From Lineus longissimus (lineage: Eukaryota > Nemertea > Pilidiophora > Heteronemertea > Lineidae), in the NCBI RefSeq assembly GCF_910592395.1, contig NC_088316.1, positions 2,046,001-2,110,000 of the forward strand: a DNA stretch of 64,000 nt, in the 5' to 3' direction. Numbering within the stretch: the stretch's first letter is position 1; every line of letters starts with the position of its first letter. The translations under genes and the position numbers were made by a program. Of the stretch, positions 46,794 to 58,700 are shown in pieces. The notes beneath the pieces are model-generated. The model was given only the letters and a program-made list of their open reading frames with translations. It did no database searches and had not been told where the DNA came from.

Positions 46794-49700
46794 ATGGAAA
46801 CAGTAGATGACTCGATTGATCCAGAACTTGAAGTCCAAAAACTTCAAGACTTGGTTCGCAAACTAGAGCGTCAGAATGAAATTCTGCGCACCAAACAACA
46901 GCAGGAACAAAACATCCAAAACCAAGTGCAAAATTCACAAAATAACCAGGATCAGCTCTCTATTTCAGACATTGAGAATGTAAACGCAGATAAACCAGTG
47001 ACTAAACCCAAAACAAGGTTCACTACTGGTGGCAAGGACAGTGCACTTGCAGAGTACAATGCCTGTTTTTATGAGCCTTCTAAAGACGAACTTGAAATAT
47101 TGGATTTAGATGATAATGAGGACATTGTTCTGCAAGAAGAAAGTGAAGAAAATTGGTGAGTTGAGTCTGTGTGAATGAATGAGGTTCGCATTCATTTAGC
47201 GCGTCACATCTCTGTAGATATCGTTGTATCTCTGTAGATATCGTTGTATCTCTGTAGATATCGTTGTATCTCTGTAGATATCGTTGTATCTCTGTAGATA
47301 TCGTTGTATCTCTGTAGATATCGTTGTATCTCTGTAGATATCGTTGTATCTCTGTAGATATCGTTGTATCTCTGTAGATATCGTTGTATCTCTGTAGATA
47401 TGGTGCCCCTGCCCCTGTGTTTAATGTTGGCCATTGGGTTTCATCATGTTCATGCTTACTGTGCCTCGTACCTGGCATTTGATGGACCCTTTTACACCAG
47501 GGCCAGGCGGAGGAAGTCATTGCGGGCCCAAACAAACCTAAATATAGGCACAACGAACAAAAGATCATGTGGTGTGTGACCATGCGGTCTTTTGTTAGTT
47601 GTGGCCAGCAGTGGCTTCCTCCGCCTGGTGTGAGGGCCTCTCTCGTATTTTCGTAGTGATCTTGTCAAAATCTGAGTCTCCACAGGGCGGCCATGGTCTT
47701 TGGTACTTTCAACTGGAACTTCAACATGATTGAAAATGGAGGTGAAGCCACTCTCGCGGAACATCTGATCATGTTGTCATATGTCGACTACCTCATCTCT
47801 CGTCTTAGTTTCTATTTGGGGGGGGGGGGGGTAGGGCAGCTCTCCTGGCTCTTCCAGAGTATCTGGTGTACATAACATGCATCGGTAGTTGTTTGAAGTC
47901 AAAGACGCTAAGTTCAGTATGAAAAGTTCTTTACAAAACAAACGATATTAGTGACAGTATCTTTCATGTCCTTCCATTTCAGCTATAAAAGTGTTTTCAG
48001 TTAGGTTGTAAAGATTAGCTGCACTCGGTGGCCCCTCTCATTGAGGTTGTTGTTTTGTGACTCACAACTCGTGCATTTTATCAGAAACTTATCACCAATT
48101 TTTACCGCTTTCTGATCACCACCTGATCAATCCATCATGCCTTCCTCTAATTATAACATGGGTACCTTGCATGCCTTGTCAGATATGCCTTGGGACAGTG
48201 AGGCGGTTTCAGACAGCTCGATGTATAATGTACTTCTTCAGTTGTGCTGTGTATTCTCTATAAGTGCTGTACCCTACCTTGTGTTGCACACTGGCAAAAC
48301 TTAAGTTCTAGAATATCAAGGGTATCATCGTATCTTGATTAAGAAAACCCTCTAGAGAACCTTTACTGCTTTCAGTTGTTCAGAAGTGTAAAAGAAGTAT
48401 GTACATTTTGTGTAAATCATGCTGTGTATTTTGCTCAGTCAATGACATTTTGGTCTCTCCAGGTGTTTCATATTGATAGTAATATGTAAAGTCAAGGACT
48501 TAGTGAGCCCCCCTTTAGGTCGGGGGAGCTCCCCCGAACCCCCCTACGAGCATATGTAAAGTGCAAGCTCTAACAACTACAGCTGTTACAATGGGGGGAC
48601 ACCCCCCAAACCCCCCTCCGTCGACATAGGTTTTTACCAGTGCGTTGGGGGGAAGCTCCCCCCAAACCCCCCGGTGGACAGTCAACTAGCCCTTCTGTGT
48701 CATACTGCTGGAGGGGGGGGGGGGTGCGATGGGACCATCCTTCCGACACATTTTTGTTTTGGTAATGTAATACATTGTGATTGTCCTTATTCACGGAAAT
48801 CGGGCGTTTCCAGTGATATACGACACAAATGGGTTGTCCTCATGCATTCACTTTGGAAACGCATTTTCAAATAGATGTTACGTCCTGTTAATGGGGCACG
48901 TCATCATCGCGTACATTTGGGAAAAACTCCCTAACGAGACCGGAGCAGACGGCTGAAAGTAGTTTAATTATTGGCCGCTAGGGTGCAGAATGTCGCTCAC
49001 CCGAATTTTTCACGCAACTTTTGCTAAATAGAGCTAGTTCTAGTTTGTTATTCATTTTGATACTTCAGATTTGGGCAGTAGACCAATATAACTTAGTCGT
49101 CAGTGTGGTTTTAAGCAGGAAAAACGTATTTGTTTTTCTTAAAGTGCCTTTTTTGGACGGGTGTGTGCGATTGTTTTGTTTTTATGTCACGTGACCTCGA
49201 TCATGTCGACACAAAATTGAAATAAACCACCCTTTTCTGTCATTATTTAGGACGGATATTTCTCTGATAAAAATATTAATATAATTGGCCAATTTCTTAG
49301 GCATATGATGTAGCGAATTCCCATGAAGATTTAAATTAATTTCAACCAATGGGATAGCAACCACCACCGGAAGATCGCGGAGAAATCGGTAAACTCAACG
49401 GAGTTAATTCAGAAAAATACCAAAAAAAATTGTTTGTAGGATATACAATATTTACTCTCTTTATTTCTCATCAAATCAGTATATACTCCCACACACACGT
49501 GTATCTTAAGAGCCCCTCCTAAAGGGGGGCTTATTAGTACTTGAGCTTGTTCAACCGGTGGAAATTCATGAAATCTGAGTTGCGTGAAGTCATCTACTTT
49601 TCACCTGTGTACGAGGGCAGAACAGAGGGGGTTAACAGTCAGGTAAATGTACACCATCTGAGCATTGCTTTCATCAGCGAGAAGCTGCATGATTTTCATC

Positions 49701-52700
49701 TGTAGATCTGTACAAGCTTATCACATGCAAGCTGACTATTAACCCTGACTGTTCCTAAGTTTTGCTGATCGTTCCTAAAAGTTGGCAAAAACAAATATTC
49801 ATGTATGGTTCGACATCCATTTGACGCATTAATGTTTTATTCATCTCTACCCCAACATCTGTGACAATTATTATGAAATGAAGTGTTGGTGACCTTCGGC
49901 AAAGTTACATGGGCATACAATCATTGACATTGGAAGAGAGATAGATTGTTTGAATATGTTTGTCTTTTTTATTACTTCTGTCATGGTGAACTTCAATTGC
50001 CTGTGGGAACAGTGACAAGAAAATGGCCGTAAGGTATAGCAAACCATACATGCAGTGCAATGTGAGGGAACAACTTGATTGATGTTGATATGTTTACAGA
50101 TCGATAGTTAGGGGAAAAAAATAATTTCTACTCAACTTGCCTTACTGAGACAGGGGTGGGGAAGAGTACTGAGTCTGTGGCCCAATGTGGGGAAGAGCAC
50201 TAAGGCCCTGGTCCCATTTGGGGAAGAGCACTAAGGTCCTGGGCACATTTGGGGAAGAGCACTAAGGCACTGGTCCCATATGGAGAAGAGCACAGAAGCC
50301 CTGGTCCCATTTGGGGAAGAGCACCAAGGTGCTGGTCCCATATGGGGAAGAACACAGAAGCCCTGGTCCCGTGTGGAGTAGAGCACTGATGAAGCGGTGG
50401 TCCAATGCGGGGAACCCCTAGTCCCATGTAGGGAGAGCACTGAAGCCCTGGCCCCATGCCATTTGTTGCCATAAGGTAACCTTGTATCTGTTGTCAAATT
50501 CACTTTCTGGTATCAGATGCAGAATTAGTGTAAACTTGGTTACAATACCATAGGGTCACGATGCATGGCTCCCTGATCAATAATTCTGTGATGGAATACT
50601 GGTACTGGTAATTGCAACACCATGCTGTGAAAATTGTTGGATCTCATGATGTACAGTGTATTCATTCAATCAAGGTTATTCATCATTCATACGTGTACTG
50701 TCCCACTTCTGCTGGAATGTACATTATGTATCATCAGGATTGAAATCACATCTACATGAGTAAAATTTTATGATCTTATCTTTGCCAGAAATAAAAAACT
50801 TCCCAACATTTCCACAGAATCATCGTGAAAGAAATGCTAACATCTCACTGCATCATCGTGAAAGTGACGTATATCTCAAAATACGGTTCTGATTGTTTGT
50901 CCTGAGTGAATCAGTTATTGCTAGAAGAATTAATAAAGACTACTCTTTATTAATCTTGGTTATTGCCTTGCTAATGAGGAATCTGTGTCATATGTTTTGC
51001 AACATCGCAGTAGCGAGGTAATTAGCATACCATCCGTAATCTGCGTCATCAGTCGCTGTTTTGGTCGAGTGAGATATCGATTCTCGCCAAGTGTAACGTA
51101 TGGCGGTATGACCGCCGATCAATACATTACAAGTCTGTGTAATCTCATTGGGAATGATACAGATGGCTTCTAGCTGCAGTAACCACTCGTTATCCTCCGA
51201 TCAAGCACTCGTAGGTCCATACGCCGCTTGTCCAATTTGCTGGACCAATATTGTGGTCAATGGAACAAAACATGGGATTAGGATATGTGCTGGTATCTTG
51301 GTGTTGGCGATGATCTCTTTGTTTTCAATGTTGTCGGGTCTCTGGTGGTTTTTGTGAAAGGAGTCATTGCCTGTGAGAGGTCAGTGGTATGATGGTTAGA
51401 GTACTGCCACCAGGACTTGGGCCCTTACTGTTATGACTGTCCATATCCCACAGCAAGTTAGCCAGTTACTCTCCTACTCAATACTCCTTTGATGCCTTTG
51501 GATCAAGTCAGATCAGAGGTGGGCAGAAGTCAGAACAAAATAAAAACTAGTTACTGAAGTGGTACAGAATCTTGGATAAGCTCTGTTGAGCTAGTCAGCT
51601 GGGGTGATAACCCAATCAGACAAACCCCTCAGGGTTGAGGCGGAAATTTCCTCAGACATGTCAAGATATTCCTCCTGACATGAAGGGCTCTGTATAAACG
51701 CAAATTGGTTCCATGCACATTCATTTTGCTGGGAGAGCGAGTCCAGTCTGCAAATACCACTGTCGTCATTCTGGCAAGAGCTGCAGTTGCTTTCTCCAAT
51801 AATGACATACCTTATTACAGCAGTGTATGACCGGTCATACATGCTGATTATTACCATACATCACATCAACTATTTCATGAGTGATTGCGTTTTCATCTCA
51901 AAGTCTCCTTGACCCGGGCATTGTGAACACAATTACATATTTTAGATGCACCCTGGGCTAACGAGGAACCAAATCAAACATTTATATGGGAGGACAACAA
52001 CTGGACACTCGAAAATTATTGATTGAATATCTGAATCATCTTTGTCATCAGCTGCACTATGCTGTAAAACGTCCATCAATGATGCATTTATTACAGTTAT
52101 TGCCTCGCAAATGAGTGATTTATGTCACGCTGCGTGCTCCAATTTGAGAACCTTGAAATGCTCTTTTGACTGCCAGATTTAACTGTGAAAGAACTAAGTT
52201 TTACTAACAAACCAAGCCATCAATCATGTATGTATCCCCCCCCCCCTCAACCACTAGACCAGATCTGGAAGTTTATTTCCGGTTTTCACCTCAGTTCACC
52301 TGCACTCGGTCTGAATCATCGCACCAGCTGTGTGGTGGTAAGGAAAGACCTCATCGCTGCTAAGATCTTGAGTTTGGGTTCCTTGTTTGCCTTCGGGCTG
52401 AACTCTGCAGTGAGGAGAATCTTGAAACCTGTAACCCAACGCAAAGCAGCAAGCAAAATGTACTTGTAATCATCAGAGTCGGAGCCACATGAGGACAAAT
52501 CTCACCTTCGGCAATGCAGTGAGTTTATTTTTTGGGAAAAAGTGAAATACCTGGTTACTGGTTTGGCAAACTCACTGCTGGAAGGAGTTGCCCGCCCTGA
52601 AATTAGGGTGGTCTTTGGCATTAGGACCACTGCTAAAATCAGACTCTGAGACATCTAGAAATACGCACAATAATTGTGTTGATTTACTCAGAATTCTGTC

Positions 52701-55700
52701 TACTGCCAAAGCCAAATAATCTCAAAATCCTCTAGTTGTCCTTGAGACTCTGGAAGCTCCAAGGTTGCATTTCATTTGCATCCTCATCTATAGATTGGAG
52801 ATTTGCCTCAGCCCAAAGTGATCAAGTGCAGAGGTTTGCGGTGTCCACTGGGAGTCTTCTATCCATTTTCTAACCAGCCTTTCAATGCGGGGAAGCTACA
52901 AGGCACCACTGCCACTCAGTGATATTTGCAATCGCGTCGATCTTCAAAGCATTTCATTTCTCACTCGTGTCCATCTATCAATCCATTGTACGTACTTTAC
53001 TTTGGACCCAGGTTGTATGTTTGTTGCATACATTCGCCAAGTCACGATTCATTACCCATATTGGGCAATAATAAATTTGATTACAATTTTAGTAAAGTCA
53101 TTTAGGATTGACGGCAGAAACATGTATGGCCCCCTGGAGTGCTTTGCACTGATTGTCTCGAATCAAGCCTGTGTTGTGACAGTTAAAATTCACAGCGAAA
53201 TTTATTGTGATTTACTAGTACATTGTACACAGCATGAGAGCTAGCTACATCCATTTCATAGTGAATGCCAAAAGAGAGTCGGCATTGTGAACTAGGTTTT
53301 TGATTTTCGGAGTAAACCCATTTTGTTTGGTCATTTTACCGGAAATCAAAATGAGCCTTGACAAATGGATTGTCAATTCTAAAATCCTTCTGCCCCAAAA
53401 TCTGTTCCATCTGCGGCTGTTGCCTTGGTGTCTATTGTGAAATAGTCCAGGAGAAAAATGAGATGAACTCTTTGGGTCTTCATTTGTAACCGATGAGAAA
53501 TGAAAAACCTTCCTTGGAACGTTTGCACAACTGTGACAGCCTCCGTCACAGATGATAAAATTCTGGCGCCATTGGGACGACAGATGGAATGATACCCAAC
53601 TCAGCAAGGTCTCCACATCCCTTGGCAGCACGGCCATCAAGGCACTTCAATATGCAGTTTTTCATACCAGAGATGTAGGCAGCTTTAGAAGCACAATTGG
53701 TTGCTTGGCACGCGATTAGCTCTTCGTCGTGTTATGATGATCTATGGCGCTCTTGCAACTTGTGATTTGGGAATTTGGATTCTGTTGTGATTGATCTCTG
53801 TGGGAATGAATAAGTACGGGTCAAGGTCATTGTGCTATTAGTTTTTCTCCTGCACTTGGCCATTACATTAGGTATAAAGCTATGAAGGCTGGAGTTATTA
53901 CGTTTTGCCTAGTGACAAGCTAGTTTGGAGGACTGACCGACATCAAGTTGGCAGTTGCACTCGGGGGAGTGGACATGCACAGCATACGACATCGCAGAGG
54001 TCCTATAGCCCAAGAGCCTTCATGGAACAGCCCCTGATTTCTGGTACCTTACTTTTCAGTGCAGTTTTCCTTCATCCAGCCGACAGTTGCAGACACTGTT
54101 GTTATGATGATGTACACATGTAGGATGGTTTTTTTTGCCCCACCATCACAAATAACCTGCGAATGGAGGCAGAAAAAGCAAATGAAAATAAATGAGCCTG
54201 TTGGTGCAGACTATCTGGTAATGTTGGTTGTTCTTTTTCACCTTCAGACAGAAGAGTTGTAAGGCTTCTATTCTTGATCAGTACAAGACACATGTTGAGT
54301 TAATAACCCAGGGGTATGAGATTTGATGCCAAGTTATAATAAACGTCCGGTCTGTGTTCCCGATTAGCAATTTCTTGAATCCCTGAAAAAGGAACCCATC
54401 CATTGCTTGTCTTGAATCCCACGAAAATGGTATCTTGAATCCCACTAAAATTATATCGGGTTATATGCCAGGTTCTGTTAAAACAATGGTGTATCCTGTA
54501 CCCCAATAGTCATTTTTGGTCACTTCGATGTCCAGAAAAGCCCCCCCCCCCCCATTTCCTTTCCATGCCGATCTACCGTCGTTGTGCGTATATCGATCCA
54601 TCCTTCAAAGGAGGAGACTTTGGACTGATATTCACCGCTGATAAGTCGGCATGTTCCTTTCTTAAAACTGATAACATGAGCTGGATAATAGGCTGTACAG
54701 GCAAGTTCAGTTAGTGCATTTTTCCATGGCTTGGTGATCCACTGCATTTCCATTTCCAGTAGGCCCCTATCTTTCATTGTTCTTAATCTTCCGCAAATGA
54801 TAAAAATGTGCCGCGATAAAAACGGAAGAAAAATTCTTTTTCTCTGGTTGTGATATTGGTGCGTGTATCTGCAGGCTGGAGAATTGAACGCAACTGTTAC
54901 AGAACAAAGATGCATTCAACAGTACACAACTCGCTGATGTGGGAGGTGTTCGATTCAGCTGTTGAATTTGTTCTCTTTCAATTTCTCTGCGTTTACTCGG
55001 AAAATACACCAAGTCCAAGTTATATTTAGTGAGATCAAAAGGGGACAAGGCTTCCTTATGAATTTCTGCTTTGATTTACATGTATATATCTACAATGAGC
55101 CCTTCTTTAACTAAATACAGTGGAACCTCCCTTAGCCGACACCTCTCTATTAAGGACACTAGTTTGGTCCCAAATAGGTTGTTTCCATTCAATTTGACTT
55201 CTCTAATCAGGACACCTCTCTATAAAGGACAGCTGTTGTCAGTCCTGTTGATGTCCTTGATAAGGAGGTTCTACTGTACATGTATTCTAATGATCACCAA
55301 GCTAAAGCATTTAGCCCAGTTCAACAAGATCATAAAACTCACCAAAATACTAGTCTTGCAGACGTAAATCTCATTTACAGTGTTTCTCACCAGGTCATCT
55401 GGCTCAGCCCAGAACCGCACACTGACAGCGAACTCGCAGAAAGATATGTCTTTGTCTGCCAGATGGTCTTTGTGTGGATTGTAAAATGATGCATCAAACA
55501 CAGGTGATTTTTATCCTAGGATTTATATTTATTGTGTTGTGCCGCTGTAGTCCTGGATGACCTAGGCCAGCCCTACGTGACTCAACCCAATGGTGACCCT
55601 ATCAGGTTTTTTGTGACCGAACCTATTCCTGGTGACCCAGTCCGGCCCTAGGTGACCCAACCCAATGGTGACCCAATCAGGTTTTTGGTGACCGAACCTA

Positions 55701-58700
55701 TTCCTGGTGACCCAGTCCGGCCCAAGGTGACCCACCCAATGGTGACCCAGTCAGGTTTTTGGTGACCCAACCTATTCCTGGTGACCCAACCTATTCCCGG
55801 TGACCCAGTCCGGCCCTAGTTGACCCAACCCGGCCTTGCATGTCGGCAACCTCCACTGGCTGTGCTTTGGCAAAATGTCCATTCTCTTGGTTAATGACAA
55901 TCATACATGTAATATCACAGGATAATGTAAGGAGAGCGCAAGCTGTTGAAATGATTTCACAGCTAACCTGAGGGAAAACGCATACACAGGTGTCTTGTGT
56001 TATAAAAGACGGAAAGAAAAACCTTACGATTGTTGACCAAATAACTAATTCCCAGCCAAACTCGAAAAAACAACAACAGAAAACTCAACGACTCACAAAA
56101 TAGGCCATTACCTCATTGACACGATTTGTGTCTAATCATTCACAATGGTACAAATCAGATTTTCACTCAGACTGAACACGTGAATGAGATTTTATTGCAC
56201 TTTTCTCAGAAACTTTCTTGTCTATAAAGCACAACTCTTGAACACATTTTCATGGATTGGTGCACGTTGTACAATTTTTTTGGTGGTCAGGTGACACTCA
56301 AGGCCCCAAGATCCTACAGTCCCTTAAAAAACGAGTTCCCATACCCTAAATAGAATTATGCGCTCTTTGCAAACCTTATACTTATAGCACTGCTGCTTTG
56401 CTGGTATACCCATGGGCAAACCTTTCCAAATAGCCTTGGGCCAGCTCTATCCATTTCCTGTTTCGAACCGGTTATCTATCCTTGTCTATTCAGACCACAA
56501 TAGCATTTCCTTTGGAAAGCGATACAAAACCACTTTGATCCATTCTAGATCCTGTCTTTTTATCGAAGCGATTTCAGGAATTTCTTATGTTATGATAATA
56601 GACAGATTGTTTAAAAGTGTGTCATTTTAAGTCGAATCTTTCATGCTCGAATTAATTCGAAGAATAGGGTATGAAAAGAACATGACAAAAATTTGTTCGA
56701 TTTTGTCACAATTCATTGGAATGTATTGATTAAATTTCCAATAATTTAGTCTTACTAATTTTGAATCATTTGACTTATATGTGTGGATTTACTGATGAGG
56801 TGGGTCACCTTGGGGTTGTGGTGGGGGGGGGGGGGGCATTGAGCTCTTATTTTCATATGCCTGTGAGCAGGACACTCTAAACCGAACAAGGCATCGCGGA
56901 CCTTATTCTGGCCATGAGTCACTGCCTAATTGACTAGACTGGTATTGGGCCTATGTGGATAAGCTGATATAAAATCACTACGAAAATATAATCTTATATT
57001 ATTACAGAAGTTAAAAAACTGATTTATAGTTTGACAATAGATAAGTCATTGAGCATGTTAAGTGATTGTTTGTGGTGAATTCCTTTTAACCCACTCAGTC
57101 TCAAAGCCTCTTTGTGGTTTTGAAAAATGCCTATCAGAATCAAGTACTGACCCCCCCACCCCCCCCCCCCCCCCACCTGATTCGGTCGCCACCGAAGTTG
57201 GTGGTTCATACAGAGGTCAGCAAAATGGTGATTTTGCTTTACTCAGTCAGAAACTTTTAGGCCAAAGGAACCTATACTATAACATGGGACATCCTCTCTC
57301 GCCGGGTCATCTGCATGCTCCTCCCCTTGCAAGGTACAAGACAGTTACTCCAGACTCCCAATCAAGTTATAAGAATGGAATTTTGTTTTTTAGGGATGAC
57401 AATGAGTTTATTGCCCATAGCAAAAACGGTCTGACTCGGGAATACAATTTCTACTTTATATTTCTAGTACTTTTGTTATCCTGTGCACATACAGAAATAT
57501 ATTACATCTGCGTTGAGGAATTGCGGAAAATAATAAATTGTTTGTTTATTTCTGTTTGGCAATTAATAACGAATCATCTCGTTGGTTCGCTGCAAACATG
57601 CGGAATGTACACATAGATGCCTCGTCAATAGCCAGCTACTGTACACCAGCAGGATGCATGCACTTCCCCGTACAATCCCACACAGAAGGATATTGCACAC
57701 AGTGGATGACTGTACACCGACCAGGCACAACTAACCAATCTGGCAATTGTAATTATGTTCTGTGTGTAATAGCAAAGCGTCTGTGTTAGTGCAATCATGC
57801 GATATACAGAGATTGGGGGAGGGGGGGGGGGCACATACCACTGCTGAATAATAAGATCATGCTTACAACTTTGGCAAGAAACTTTGATAAATATCTTTCA
57901 CTCATTCACCGAGGTTTTCTCTGTCTTTTCAGGTTATATCAATCGCCAAAGGCGCTCACTCCCAAACAAAAGTCAACAAGTCCTTACAAATGGGTACGGG
58001 AAGTGTTCGATGATACGCCGCCACCCGAGTTAGACTCGGTTAGGAAATGTTTAGTGTATAAATTAGATGAGGTGACAAAAGGAGGAGGAAGATGTGAGTA
58101 TTGTTTGTTATCTGTCACTTACAATAGGGACGCCCCCCCCCCCCCCCACCCTCCCCCCAAGGCCTGGATCAGCGTACGCCCCTGCCAAAGGGAGTCACCG
58201 GTGTGCCGAGTCCAACTAAATGGTGTCGATGTTGACATTGACTTTACTCATGCTAAGTCACATTTGTCAAAGTTGCTTTTACATGCCAAGATGCGAATAT
58301 CGCGACGCTCTCAAATATGCTGTGAACAGGAGTTCAATGAAAGCCCAAATGTCAGTACCTCCGCCCCCAAACAGATGCAGTTCCTTCCTCTGCTGTTCCC
58401 CACCTCCCTAGCCCGTTCCATTCCACATTCAAACAGCATTTCGAGTCCTCTAACCTCGCAATGTGACCGTCAGCCCGACACAGATTAATTCCACATAGCT
58501 AACTAATTAGCTGATTAATTATCTCTTCTTTCCTTTCAGTATCTCGTAGTTCAAGTTCCCACACGTTAGCTAGTCTTAACTCCCCAATCAGTACGCCGAG
58601 CACGGCGATCGGCGAGGCTGCGCCCGCGCCCGCGCCAAATAATAATAATAATAATAATCCCGGAGTGCCACAAATCAAGCAACCCCTCATAGCTGGCTTA

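Larger units (their letters stand above)
47156..57932 (+). other. SLAIN intron 1 (10.8 kb)
   Basis: The donor GTGAGT follows 47155 and the acceptor TCTTTTCAG ends at 57932. Between them lie three minisatellites (47207, 50153, 55553), a C/G-rich palindrome cluster (48520), one full-length MITE and several poly(C/G) runs (for example near 54540, 56822 and 57152). No nested gene is supported; the open frames seen are short or fall in repeats. Confidence 0.7.

Noticed and set aside
47207-47401. Possible CRISPR-like array
   Set aside because: There are no unique spacers; the 20-bp units are directly head to tail in an animal intron.
47080-47583. Long - strand frame of 167 codons with repeating TEIQRYLQRYNDIYRD-like peptide
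   Set aside because: It is the translation of the 20-bp satellite; a 60-bp superperiod of the repeat avoids stops in that frame.
50200-50503. Two ~90-codon - strand frames rich in GTRASV and MGPG peptides
   Set aside because: They are translations of the 31-bp minisatellite, with no start context or neighbouring exon.
53245-53640. 131-codon - strand frame
   Set aside because: No recognisable domain, no splice-linked neighbours, and it lies in the SLAIN intron; open by chance.
54520-54915. 131-codon - strand frame
   Set aside because: Ends in a poly(C/G) run, has no family resemblance, and no exon borders.
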